A stretch of 64,000 bases of DNA from Minisyncoccota bacterium (GTDB taxonomy: Bacteria > Patescibacteriota > Microgenomatia > UBA1400 > PJMF01): contig JABHWM010000018.1 of the NCBI GenBank assembly GCA_018657765.1, forward strand, positions 266,873 through 330,872. The letters are read 5' to 3'. The position numbers and the translations under genes are program-made. Below the pieces are notes generated by a model that did not search any database, was not told where the DNA came from, and worked only from the letters and a program-made list of their open reading frames with translations. This document shows, piece after piece, positions 53,998-63,250 of the stretch (position 1 is its first letter; every line of letters starts with the position of its first letter).

Positions 53998-55716
53998 TTA
54001 TTCATTATCATGGTCATGAATAACATTTCCTCCACCACCATCTAATCTTTCCACAACATCTTCAAAATCTTCCATTCTTACTTTTCTCTTATGTCCTTCA
54101 GGATTATATCTTTTATCTAATGGATCAGTTGCTAAATTTAATATATCTGGCTGATTAGCATTTGTTTTACGACTTATATAGTCAGCTGCTTTAAATGCTG
54201 GTTCAGCCCATTTTCTTCCTGCATATGCGCCAGTTTTATTTGCTTTTGCTTCTTTTATTTTTTCAGGGTCAGTTGGGATAGCTGCCTCTATAGATTGACC
54301 CATAGATGCGCCACCTCTTTTCGCTTTATAAAATTCATTAGCCATACCAGCTGCACCTCTAACACCACCAAGACCCAATGCTACCCCTCTTGTTCCAAGA
54401 GGAACACCTTCTTTAGCTTGACTTACTGCCTTCATAGCCAACGTTTCCCAGATACCACCATCTATCTTCATAGCTTTTTTCATCTCTGCTATAAGTTCTG
54501 GGATTATAAGAATAATACCAATACCAACAAGACTCATAATGACACTACCAGATCCTCTACCTATAAGATAAGGAGGCATAAAACCACCAGTACTGAGGTC
54601 ACCCTTGGTAAACATCTCATAGAGAATAAGAGAAAATAAAACCATAGGGAAAGCCAATAGATTACCAAAAACTAATTTCATCCAATATCCAACATTTGCT
54701 TTACCAGGGATAGCTCCCATCATCAGTAGAATCGGAGCCATAACAATAGCAATAATAATAGTAATGTAAATCTTGAGTAGTTCGAAAAATAATTTGAAAA
54801 CTCCGATCAAAATAGCTATAGAGATAATAAGCCCCAACGTAAGGCCACCAATCCATCCAAGAACGTCACCAATGGCACTAGTGTTAATAGATGCTGCAAA
54901 TTCTTTTACAGCTTCATTCATATTAGCAAAAGCTCCATTATTATTTACTCCAGTAACAAGATCCCAGCCTATTTGGATGAAGGTTTTACTCATCAGTTCT
55001 GTCCCGCCTTCTGGTTTGAACAAACCAATCATCAGATACATTAGTAAGTACATAAGGTCTATCAAAAATCCAGCAATAGCATACGAGAAAGTAACAAAGA
55101 CTAGGGCAACAACTATTCCAGGAATAGCTTGCTGAGCAGTAACAACAGCTTGTCCATCAATTTTCTGGCGGAACATAATCATAAAACCAATAATCAAAAA
55201 GATTGCTACAAAGAAGAAGTAAGCAACATTTCTGAATACTTTCCAGGTTTCTAGTACTGGATCTAATGATGCAAAACCCAAACCTTGAGCTTGAGCTCTG
55301 GGGATAATATGTGCATCTTGTAAAAGTCCTGCTACATAGGTAGTTCCAGAAGCAGCAGGAGTGTAGAGCATGGCTATTGCCTGAGTTGTTTGGCCAATTA
55401 GTCCGCCATTACCATATTTTTCATAAACGAGTCTTTTTTCTTCATCTGTTGCATTCATCATGGCAGTTGTAGATGGGCCAGCAACAGTTAATAGTCCATC
55501 TGCCTGAAGTATTTCTGATGTTTTTGGAAGATGTTTTTCTAGGTCTGTAGAATTTGGATCTTTTAAGCTTTCAATAAGACTATTTGTATTTTTTTCTATA
55601 CTTTTATTTTTTTTGAATAATTCCCAAAAAGGGACAGCTCTAGCCGGTTTTGCTGCAGCAAAAGAACTTACTATAAGGAAAACAAAGAAAATAGCGACCC
55701 GGGTGAGATGCTTCAT
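53998..55716 (-). CDS. VirB6/TrbL-like multi-span channel protein
   Basis: 572 residues. A signal peptide ends near KPARA-V (about 28). A soluble part follows (about 30-150), then about seven hydrophobic helices (about 165-430), including YFFFVAIFLIIGFMIMFRQK and LVFVTFSYAIAGFLIDLMYL. The C-terminal 140 residues are cytoplasmic and basic, ending in Gly- and His/Asp-rich tail residues. VirB6 proteins form the inner-membrane channel. The assignment rests on topology, context and similarity to proteins seen in CPR secretion loci. TACAAT lies ten bases before the ATG. Confidence 0.72.
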   Translation of the reverse strand: MKHLTRVAIFFVFLIVSSFAAAKPARAVPFWELFKKNKSIEKNTNSLIESLKDPNSTDLEKHLPKTSEILQADGLLTVAGPSTTAMMNATDEEKRLVYEKYGNGGLIGQTTQAIAMLYTPAASGTTYVAGLLQDAHIIPRAQAQGLGFASLDPVLETWKVFRNVAYFFFVAIFLIIGFMIMFRQKIDGQAVVTAQQAIPGIVVALVFVTFSYAIAGFLIDLMYLLMYLMIGLFKPEGGTELMSKTFIQIGWDLVTGVNNNGAFANMNEAVKEFAASINTSAIGDVLGWIGGLTLGLIISIAILIGVFKLFFELLKIYITIIIAIVMAPILLMMGAIPGKANVGYWMKLVFGNLLAFPMVLFSLILYEMFTKGDLSTGGFMPPYLIGRGSGSVIMSLVGIGIILIIPELIAEMKKAMKIDGGIWETLAMKAVSQAKEGVPLGTRGVALGLGGVRGAAGMANEFYKAKRGGASMGQSIEAAIPTDPEKIKEAKANKTGAYAGRKWAEPAFKAADYISRKTNANQPDILNLATDPLDKRYNPEGHKRKVRMEDFEDVVERLDGGGGNVIHDHDNE

Positions 55717-55726
55717 TGTAGTGATT

Positions 55727-55732
55727 ATTGTA
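55727..55732 (-). promoter_or_regulatory. -10 box of the VirB6-like gene
   Basis: TACAAT on the minus strand, ten bases before the ATG at 55716, which predicts a leader of three bases or none. Confidence 0.4.
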
Positions 55733-55811
55733 CGTCAAGAACAATAAAAGGCAAACCTGCAAAAAGGTAAAAACACTCGATTGAATACTACAAAATAGTA
55801 CAAATATAGTC

Positions 55812-55817
55812 TATACT
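55812..55817 (+). promoter_or_regulatory. -10 box of the DHH-like gene, leaderless
   Basis: TATACT followed by nine bases and the ATG at 55827. Confidence 0.4.
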
Positions 55818-55826
55818 ATCTCTTAC

Positions 55827-56678
55827 ATGATAGCGCTAGAACAAGTTAATTCTCTCAAAGAATATTTTGAATCAGCAGAAACAATAGCTGTTGTTTTGGG
55901 TGCAAAACCATCAGTAGATCAAATTGCTCTTGCTAGTGCAGTTTTTGAAGGTTGTAAATCTCTTCAAAAAGATGTCGGCTTATATTCCCCCAAAAAAATT
56001 AAAGATGAACATTTTGAATCTTTAGAAAACATACAGACAGAACTTGGTAAACAAAACTTAGTTATGTCCTTTGACTATGATGAACAAGCTGTTGATAAAG
56101 TTAGTTATCATATCGGAGAAGAAACAAAGAAGTTTTATCTCACTATAAAACCAAAAAAAGGAAATATTCCTTTGGATCCAAAAACAGTTGATTTTTCTTA
56201 TGCTGGGGCAGACATAGATCTTATTTTCTTAATAGGTGTTCATGATCTAGAAACTCTAGATCAATTATATTTTGGTTATGAATCATTATATGAAAATAGC
56301 TATGTAGTGACCTTTCATACTTTCAAACCAGAAATAGGAACTACTCAGTTTGATTTATCTGGTGCCAGTAGCATGAGTGAGGGAGTTATTGATATCTTGG
56401 AAAGTCTGGGTATGAGTCTTAATGAACCAATGGCCACTTCGTTATTGATGGGTCTTGAGACTGCTACGAAAAATCTACAGTCTTTAACTACTACAGCAGA
56501 AACTTTTGATAGTGTTGCAAAGTTACTACGAGCAGGAGCTAGAAGAATCAAAAGAAAAGAATCTCCGACTATTACTTTGACAGCAGAAAAGAAAAAAATA
56601 GTTCGTAGGAAGATAAAAAAAGTTTTGAAGAAATCTTCTACAAAAACTGCAGCAAAAATAACCGTTTCAAAAAAGTAA
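55827..56678 (+). CDS. Degenerate DHH/NrnA-like phosphoesterase family protein
   Basis: 283 residues. The layout follows DHH phosphoesterases: KPSVDQIALASAVF (about 28-41) stands where PDGDAIGS is normal, IDLIFLIGVHDLETL where the second Asp motif lies, and ASSMSEGVIDILESLG with MATSLLMGLETATKNLQSLT for the DHHA1-side helices. Several metal-binding Asp/His are lost, so it may not be catalytic. The tail (about 255-283) is very basic (KKKIVRRKIKKVLKK) and could bind nucleic acid or the membrane. It is divergent from the VirB6-like gene. Confidence 0.6.
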   Translation: MIALEQVNSLKEYFESAETIAVVLGAKPSVDQIALASAVFEGCKSLQKDVGLYSPKKIKDEHFESLENIQTELGKQNLVMSFDYDEQAVDKVSYHIGEETKKFYLTIKPKKGNIPLDPKTVDFSYAGADIDLIFLIGVHDLETLDQLYFGYESLYENSYVVTFHTFKPEIGTTQFDLSGASSMSEGVIDILESLGMSLNEPMATSLLMGLETATKNLQSLTTTAETFDSVAKLLRAGARRIKRKESPTITLTAEKKKIVRRKIKKVLKKSSTKTAAKITVSKK

Positions 56679-56743
56679 ATGGAAAAGATTTTTCAAAGTA
56701 TAAAAATATAAGTTTAGAGTTTAATAAATAGATTGAATTCTAT

Positions 56744-59398
56744 TTATTTAATGTTCCCACAATCCATTGTAAAAGTATCCATAGTACAGACACAGTAATT
56801 AGCTCCGCCACAACCATCTACTTCTTCATAGTCTCCACAAGCTGGTTGAACAAGGTTTTCTAGAGGAACTCCATAGTTTCTACCAGCCATCATGTAGTAA
56901 AGTTGTTCTGTAGATGGGGTAGAGCCATTAGCAGTTTTATATTGTTCTACAAGCCAGCCTCTTTCTGATTTTCTTTTTCGCAAAGTATAATCTAGCTGAG
57001 TTTTTATATCACAAGCTACATCTGGATTTTCTCTAGATTCTTTGATCCATGGGTCTGTCGTATCAGTTATAAATTCATCAGCTTGAGGACAACCATCTTT
57101 ATCAATACATTGAGGAATCAAGACACCTGTTATTTGTGAAGCTCCACAATCATTAACGATAATATCTCCACAACTCATGCTTTTTTCTCCAGCTAATATT
57201 TTTCGTAGCATCGGGCTGGCTTCTATTTGTAATAATCCCCAAAGTAACTGAGCATCATTAGGATCATTACCAGCAGTACTGCAAGTTAATCTCATGAGTT
57301 CATTCATTGTTGGTAGGTTTACTGTCAAAGCTTTTAGATCTGTGCATGATTTTTCTTCTGCATTTGGATCATCTATATTATCTGGGTCATATCCCTGACA
57401 TCTTCCTAGAAAGAGATCTTCTGTTCTTTTACAGTCTTTTATATAGTCATGGGCTTTGGTACCAATTCCTCTGAGTGTTTCTTGTATTTTTCTAATAGTC
57501 CAACCAAGCTCTCCTCCAAGAATTCTCATTGGTTCCTGGGGATTTTCTGCAACACTCCCTGTAAATTCTTTTGTAGGGCATTGTTCACAATAAGGGCTGT
57601 AACCATCTTCATTTTTTTTGGGACAATGTTCTACACAGCCAGGTGGTTGGTGATAAATAAAACTGAAAGTATCTGATTCACTTTTCAGATTTGCACTAGT
57701 TTCAATGAATGTAAGATTTTCTGGGATGATGCCACATTTTCCATCAAAATCTTCTACACAGTTATTCTCTACAATATTTTTGAATTCTTCTGTAGTAAAC
57801 ATTTGTTGGAGAGTTTTATTAATATAATCCATATCAGAGCCATATGGAGTAACTAGGTGAGCTCTAACTGCTATTGGATCAAGATCAAGGGCACCATTCA
57901 CTTCAGTATCTTTGACAATAATATTCCAGTCAAAACCATAATTATCATCTGAAGGAATCACCCTAGAGAAAAAAGGATCACGAAATTCTCGTTGATTGTC
58001 TTCATTAACAATAGCGTTAGATCCTAGCTCACTTACTATTTCATAAGATCCTTCAAAGCCTCCACAGCTTTGTCCTGCTCCATTTATTTGGTCTATAAGA
58101 GATCTGAGTAAATAACTTTCTGGTTTACTAGGAGAGAGAATACATTGGGGAAGTGCTCCACAGTTTATAATAAGTTCATCTCTATTTTCTGGTCTCAGTT
58201 TGAATGCAATATCTCCTATATATTCGGCTCTTTCTTTTTTGATGTCATCAAGGTGTTTTTCTATTCTTTCTGCAGGACTTAGTAAATAGCTTGTTATTTT
58301 GGCCGAATCTGTAAGATTGGGTAAAGAGAAAATCATATTAGTGGCTGTTATTGGTACTTTAAAACCAATAACTATAGGAGCATGTTTTTTGATAGGCATT
58401 CTCTCATGAGTTGCTCCCCATACTGGAGCTGGTTTTTGTATTTGTAAGAAGTCAAAAATATCTTTATTTGAATCAAATAAACTTGGGTTAACTTTTTCAT
58501 TTCCTTCCATAACATTTTGTTTTATGGAAACTACCAAAAAAGCCAATCTATATAAGCCATCTATATTAAGCGGCATTTTGGTAATAGCTTCTTCTATTGG
58601 TTCTATGTCTTTTTTGAATTCTGATTGACTAATTCCAAATTCTTCCTGCATATCTGGATTCCATCCGCTCATAAGATCACTACAGCTAAAGTTTTTATCT
58701 GGATTTAATTTACTTTTTCTTTTGAATAGAGCTCTTGTTGTTTCAAAGAGACCAAAGGCTCCAAACTCAGAGCCAGGAGCTCCTACCTGGTTTACATAAC
58801 AGGGCCCACCATTTTCGAATTTGTCACAAAAGTATCTATTATAGACACTATAAAGATTGTTGTACTTTACAACACACTGTTGTTCTCTAGACATAAGTGC
58901 AGTGGCAACTCCAGAAGAGTTTAATTCATCTGAAGAAGTTTTTAGATTATTTGCACCAAAATAACCTTCGTATGAAGAAATCTTTGTAGTATCTGGAAAA
59001 TCTTCATCACCTTGGAATAGGGGAATCTTCCCTTCTGCAAATTTTCCTTCATAACTAGCACCGGCTGTTAATCTAACTGGTTTTTCATATTCTTCAAAGT
59101 ATTGTCTGATTGATCCACTGACTTGTCCGCTAATCCACCATTTTGGTTTTGCGCACTGAACTTCATAACCTTGGTCGTAGGCCATTTGGTAGGTGATAAT
59201 ATCTTGGAGTTCGTCAGTATCTCCTATTGAATATTTATCATCTAAAACAAGAGGTAGATAGTTATAAACCTCTGGATCTTTACGAGTATAGTTAACAGCA
59301 TCATCACTAGATGCAGCGTTTACTAGAGAGTTTTTCCCAATGAAAAACAGAAAGAAAGAAAAAATAGCTAGTAATGTAATAGAAAATTTGAGTTTCAC
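56744..59398 (-). CDS. Secreted 884-residue protein with a possible lytic transglycosylase domain
   Basis: GTG start eight bases after TATAAT. A signal peptide ends near SLVNAA-S (about 29). The rest is exported and contains many Cys. A C-terminal segment (about 710-865) resembles SLT/lysozyme folds: LLWGLLQIEAS with a possible catalytic Glu near 723, CGASQITGVLIP, and MMAGRNYGVPLENL. VirB1-like enzymes of this kind open peptidoglycan for secretion channels. The N-terminal 700 residues match nothing I know. Confidence 0.6.
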   Translation of the reverse strand: MKLKFSITLLAIFSFFLFFIGKNSLVNAASSDDAVNYTRKDPEVYNYLPLVLDDKYSIGDTDELQDIITYQMAYDQGYEVQCAKPKWWISGQVSGSIRQYFEEYEKPVRLTAGASYEGKFAEGKIPLFQGDEDFPDTTKISSYEGYFGANNLKTSSDELNSSGVATALMSREQQCVVKYNNLYSVYNRYFCDKFENGGPCYVNQVGAPGSEFGAFGLFETTRALFKRKSKLNPDKNFSCSDLMSGWNPDMQEEFGISQSEFKKDIEPIEEAITKMPLNIDGLYRLAFLVVSIKQNVMEGNEKVNPSLFDSNKDIFDFLQIQKPAPVWGATHERMPIKKHAPIVIGFKVPITATNMIFSLPNLTDSAKITSYLLSPAERIEKHLDDIKKERAEYIGDIAFKLRPENRDELIINCGALPQCILSPSKPESYLLRSLIDQINGAGQSCGGFEGSYEIVSELGSNAIVNEDNQREFRDPFFSRVIPSDDNYGFDWNIIVKDTEVNGALDLDPIAVRAHLVTPYGSDMDYINKTLQQMFTTEEFKNIVENNCVEDFDGKCGIIPENLTFIETSANLKSESDTFSFIYHQPPGCVEHCPKKNEDGYSPYCEQCPTKEFTGSVAENPQEPMRILGGELGWTIRKIQETLRGIGTKAHDYIKDCKRTEDLFLGRCQGYDPDNIDDPNAEEKSCTDLKALTVNLPTMNELMRLTCSTAGNDPNDAQLLWGLLQIEASPMLRKILAGEKSMSCGDIIVNDCGASQITGVLIPQCIDKDGCPQADEFITDTTDPWIKESRENPDVACDIKTQLDYTLRKRKSERGWLVEQYKTANGSTPSTEQLYYMMAGRNYGVPLENLVQPACGDYEEVDGCGGANYCVCTMDTFTMDCGNIK

Positions 59399-59406
59399 GT
59401 AAACTT

Positions 59407-59412
59407 ATTATA
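59407..59412 (-). promoter_or_regulatory. -10 box of the secreted protein gene, leaderless with GTG start
   Basis: Perfect TATAAT on the minus strand, eight bases before the GTG at 59398. Confidence 0.5.
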
Positions 59413-59491
59413 CCCCGAAATAAAGAATGATTTTTGTATGGATTTTTTTAATTCTCAATGAGCTAAAAAGTTTTAAAGTTTTAGGGAAAAT

Positions 59492-59950
59492 TTATAAAAT
59501 TGAAATTCCAAAGATTGCTTCAAGAATTTGAGTAATCCAGTAAGAAGAGAATAAAACTAAGAATCCAACAATAGCCATTGTGACTCTTTTCTGTCCTTCT
59601 TGAAGAGATTTCGAGTTAGCAGCTCCACCTAGAATCTGTAATCCTCCTGCAACAATCATCACAAAAAGAACTAATCCAGCTAGTGGAAAAGCAAAAGTTA
59701 GTGCTCTAGAAATTATTCCACCAGGAGTAGAAAGCTCTGCTGCGTGGGGTGAGTTCTCTGTGAGTAATGGGTCAAAGTTGTCTAGGACATCCCCTGTAAC
59801 CTCAAAAGTATCTGGATCAGGTAAGCCAGTATTCTGAGCAAAAACGTTACTTGGAGTTTTTAGAATAAAGATAGAAAGGATAACTAAAAAGACAAAGTTG
59901 AAAATATTTTTCAGACTAGTTGCTTTTTTTATTTCTTTTTTTATGTTCAC
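59492..59950 (-). CDS. VirB2/TrbC-like pilin family protein 8
   Basis: 152 residues. GTG start with AAGGA five bases upstream. A signal peptide ends near SNVFAQN (about 39). Two helices (about 87-110 and 125-150) flank GGAANSKSLQEGQKRVTMA, a variant of the family loop. It follows the larger fusion protein on the same strand by 25 bases, so the two are probably co-transcribed. It is far from the main pilin array and closer in context to the VirB6-like gene. Confidence 0.72.
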   Translation of the reverse strand: MNIKKEIKKATSLKNIFNFVFLVILSIFILKTPSNVFAQNTGLPDPDTFEVTGDVLDNFDPLLTENSPHAAELSTPGGIISRALTFAFPLAGLVLFVMIVAGGLQILGGAANSKSLQEGQKRVTMAIVGFLVLFSSYWITQILEAIFGISIL

Positions 59951-59975
59951 TTACTTCCTTTTTTATTAAAGTAAT

Positions 59976-61238
59976 TTATCCGCCAAATCCAGGAATCTGG
60001 AATAGACTTACTCCTATAAATCTTAACATAGTAATAGATAGAATTATAAATACCAAACCAATGATTGCAGAAGTAATTTGTTCTTGAGCATCTTTGGTAG
60101 CTTGGGCATCTCCCTGTGAGACTGATAAGCGGAAAGCTCCAGCTAGAATAAGTAATAATGTAGCTCCACCTCCAACACTAAGTCCTAATGTCATGAAAGT
60201 TTTTATAATACTTTCTGGATTTGCAGGGATACAGCCAATAGCTGTCCAGATCCCTTGTATGCCATCAACTCCACCTTCAAGACAAGCTTCACAATCTCCT
60301 CTTTCTCCATCAGGTATTTGTTCGCATAATGCAAAATCTACAAAAACTGCTCCAGAAGAGACATCTGTTTTTGTTTCTTCACAACGATCGTCACAGTAAT
60401 CTTCGACTTGAAAAGAAGCTTCACAGTCAGGGAATTTATAGTTTGCGCCACCTCTAACTTCTTCTACAAATATAGAGTATGTTCCTGCTGGGTCTGCTTT
60501 GAAAGTTCCAGTAGCTTTACCACCAGAAGCAGATACAGTATCATCATCTGCAACAGGCCAGCCATCTGTTCCGATAACAAATCGAACTTTACCTGTAAAT
60601 GGGTCGCCATTACCATCAGCTAGACCTTCAGCTTCTATAGTAGTTGTTGTATCTCCAGCTTCAGAACAACCAGGCACATAACAGGTGTCACCTCGTCTGT
60701 TTTGGGATATAAATAATTTACAGTCTCCACCGGTGTTATTTTTTGTGGTTTGGTAGGTACCCACCTCACATAATTTATTCTTCTTAAGAGAAACATTAAC
60801 TTCATAGAGAAAAACATAATGAGTATCATTTTCTCCAGATGCTGTAGCGTTAGCTAAAGCTTCTTTTTCATCAACTACCCAAGTAACAATTCCATTTTGA
60901 ACTGTAAGTGTAACTGTTCCATCTCCTCCTGTATAAGTTCCATTTTTGTTTATTTCAAATCTCTCAGTTTGAGCTTCATCATCACTATTAGTGCCACCTT
61001 TTATCTTAAGATAATATTTAGTATCTGGATCAAAATTACCACTCATATCGATTTTTATAGTATGAGTATCTCCCTTTTCCCATTTTGGAAGAGTTACACC
61101 TGTTCCAGCTTGAACTCCCCTACAGGAGCCGACAGCTTGAGTCTGGGTTGTTGCAGCTAGAAAGATAAAAATGCTCAAAAAAACTATTCGTATATTACGA
61201 GAAGTTGAATCAGCTAAAAACTTAAATATATTTTTCAT
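59976..61238 (-). CDS. Exported beta-domain protein fused to a VirB2-like two-helix end
   Basis: 420 residues. A signal segment (about 17-36) precedes two Ig-like or beta-sandwich regions (about 45-165 and 190-275) with Cys pairs, including CSEAGD and CEASFQVEDYCDDRCEE. The last 85 residues hold two membrane helices around RLSVSQGDAQATKDAQEQI, the same pattern as the pilins, with a QGD core. It looks like a pilin-type anchor carrying an adhesin-like outer part, perhaps a tip or minor pilin. This is inference. Confidence 0.65.
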   Translation of the reverse strand: MKNIFKFLADSTSRNIRIVFLSIFIFLAATTQTQAVGSCRGVQAGTGVTLPKWEKGDTHTIKIDMSGNFDPDTKYYLKIKGGTNSDDEAQTERFEINKNGTYTGGDGTVTLTVQNGIVTWVVDEKEALANATASGENDTHYVFLYEVNVSLKKNKLCEVGTYQTTKNNTGGDCKLFISQNRRGDTCYVPGCSEAGDTTTTIEAEGLADGNGDPFTGKVRFVIGTDGWPVADDDTVSASGGKATGTFKADPAGTYSIFVEEVRGGANYKFPDCEASFQVEDYCDDRCEETKTDVSSGAVFVDFALCEQIPDGERGDCEACLEGGVDGIQGIWTAIGCIPANPESIIKTFMTLGLSVGGGATLLLILAGAFRLSVSQGDAQATKDAQEQITSAIIGLVFIILSITMLRFIGVSLFQIPGFGG

Positions 61239-61361
61239 AAATATGTCTATTTATCTGAATAAACATAATCCAGATAGGCCTGTATTTTATCATGGCTCAC
61301 ATGGCTTCAGCTAGTCGCATCTTAGTTGAAAACCACACCTCGATTTAGTTGCAGGTCTATA

Positions 61362-61367
61362 TATAAT
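61362..61367 (+). promoter_or_regulatory. -10 box overlapping the start of the SpoIID-type gene
   Basis: TATAAT overlaps the first ATG (61366). Transcription should start near 61374, so translation probably begins at GTG 61378, four bases in. Confidence 0.4.
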
Positions 61368-63162
61368 GATGTTAATTGTGTTAAGACGAAAAAGAATTCT
61401 AGCTTTTGCGTTGTTCTTCCTGTTAGTTGGTGGTAGTTTTTCTATTACCTCTTTTACTTCTTTTTTTGATAGTTTTTCAAACTCATTTTTCGTCAAGGCT
61501 CAGGATCCTGTAGAAGCTTTACAGCAACAAATAGATGATTTAGAGAAATTAAAACAATTATCAGAGCAGGCTACAGATCCTTTAGAAAATGAACTGGACT
61601 CTTTAGAGAAGAAAATTTCTTCAGCTCAACTGGGAATAGCTGCTGCTCAAAATCAAACAAAAGAATTAGAAGGTGATATTAACAATAGGGAAGAGGATTT
61701 GGTTGTTCAATATATTATTTTTACCAATAGAATTGCTCAACAATATAAACGCTCTCGTACTTTTTCTCCATTAATGTTGTTTTTTAATAGTGGTACCGCT
61801 AGTAAGTTAACAAAAACTTTGGCATACAGTACTTCTGTTCAAGCACAGGATAATAGGTTAATAAGGTCTTTGACTGATGAGATTACCTCTCTTGAGTTAG
61901 ATAAACAAAAACTAGAAAATGATCAGGTAACATTAGCTTCTCTTGAGAAACAACTGGGTATTCAGGCTAATTTTTTTCAAGTAGAAATAGGTAAAGCAAG
62001 AAATTATCAGAATGATCTAGCTGGTCAAATAGCCACACTTTCTGCACAACAGCAGGCTATTATTAACGCTCGTTCTGGGACATACACAACTTCTGTTGGC
62101 GAGGTTCCTTTGGCAGACGACTTTAATGCTTCTATTGGTTATAAAGCTTCAGCTCCAGGTAATTCTTTTGCAGTCTTTAGTTTTGGAGCATATACCCATA
62201 GAAATGGAATGAGTCAGTATGGAGCTAATGCTAGGGCTAAAGAAGGGCAGTCTGTAGAAGAAATTTTGGCAGCCTACTATCCAGGAACAACTATTAATAA
62301 AGATTATCCAGAAATGGGCTCTATTAATGTAGAGGGTTATGGATCGATTTCTTTTGAAGATACATATTTACAAGGTATTTATGAAATGCCAGCTAGCTGG
62401 CATGTGAATGCTTTGAAGGCACAAGCAATCGCGGCTAGAACTTTTGCTATCAAATATACTAATAACGGTTCTGGAACTATTTGTACAACGGAGAGTTGTC
62501 AAGTTTTTAAGAATTCTCCAAAAGGAGGAAATTGGCAGACGGCAGTTAATGATACTAAGAAATGGGTCTTAGTAGATGGAGGTGGAAATCCAGTTTCTAC
62601 TCAATATGCTTCTACTCATGGTGGTTACAGTAATACTAGTGGCTGGGACACAACAGATAAATCAAATTCTGGAGATTGGTCTACTAGAGCTTGGGAAAAT
62701 AAGGGAAGCAGTCCTTGGTTTTATAAATCTTGGTATAGATCTGGATATTCTTCTAGTGGGGCAAATTGTGGTAGAGCGCATCCATGGCTTTCCCAAGAAG
62801 AGTTCTCTGACATTATTAATGCTTGGGTAGTTCGTAAAAATCCTAATGGAGCTGATGTAAATAGAATTACTCCAGTAACTATTAATGAATGTAATATTGG
62901 TGGTCAGGGTGGAGATCCTTATTCATTATCTGAGCTTCGTGATAAAGCAAATGGCTCTGGTGGGGCAGTAACTAGTATCTCATCTGTCTCTGTAAGTCAT
63001 AATGGCAGTGGGCAGACAGCCACAGTGTCAGTTAATACCAATAGAGGAACCATTTCTATTGCTGGGAGTGAATTCAAAGAGAGTTTTAATCTAAGAGCTC
63101 CTGGGTATTTACGAATTCCTCAGAGTAGTTTTAGCTTCTTTAATATTGAGCATAAAAATTAA
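61366..63162 (+). CDS. SpoIID/LytB-domain protein with an N-terminal coiled coil
   Basis: 598 residues from the first ATG, or 594 if the GTG at 61378 is used; the latter fits the promoter better. A signal segment follows RRKR. A coiled coil (about 45-230) resembles those of wall-hydrolase activators. The SpoIID domain (about 260-500) has FGAYTHRNGMSQYGANA, GIYEMPASWHVNALKAQAIAA with the catalytic Glu, and STHGGYSN. SpoIID cleaves denuded glycan strands. A small beta-type C-terminus closes the protein. It is probably a surface wall enzyme. Confidence 0.82.
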   Translation: MMLIVLRRKRILAFALFFLLVGGSFSITSFTSFFDSFSNSFFVKAQDPVEALQQQIDDLEKLKQLSEQATDPLENELDSLEKKISSAQLGIAAAQNQTKELEGDINNREEDLVVQYIIFTNRIAQQYKRSRTFSPLMLFFNSGTASKLTKTLAYSTSVQAQDNRLIRSLTDEITSLELDKQKLENDQVTLASLEKQLGIQANFFQVEIGKARNYQNDLAGQIATLSAQQQAIINARSGTYTTSVGEVPLADDFNASIGYKASAPGNSFAVFSFGAYTHRNGMSQYGANARAKEGQSVEEILAAYYPGTTINKDYPEMGSINVEGYGSISFEDTYLQGIYEMPASWHVNALKAQAIAARTFAIKYTNNGSGTICTTESCQVFKNSPKGGNWQTAVNDTKKWVLVDGGGNPVSTQYASTHGGYSNTSGWDTTDKSNSGDWSTRAWENKGSSPWFYKSWYRSGYSSSGANCGRAHPWLSQEEFSDIINAWVVRKNPNGADVNRITPVTINECNIGGQGGDPYSLSELRDKANGSGGAVTSISSVSVSHNGSGQTATVSVNTNRGTISIAGSEFKESFNLRAPGYLRIPQSSFSFFNIEHKN

Positions 63163-63250
63163 TTTTATAGTATTTTATTTTTCATTATCTAAATGAAAAA
63201 AAATGTTATATTACTTTAATAAAGTATTAGATTAAGTAAGAAAGAAAAAT

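Noticed and set aside
39998-61238. Integrative conjugative element
   Set aside because: No relaxase, integrase, attachment repeats or cargo seen. The locus abuts dnaA and is interspersed with unknown but similar-composition genes.
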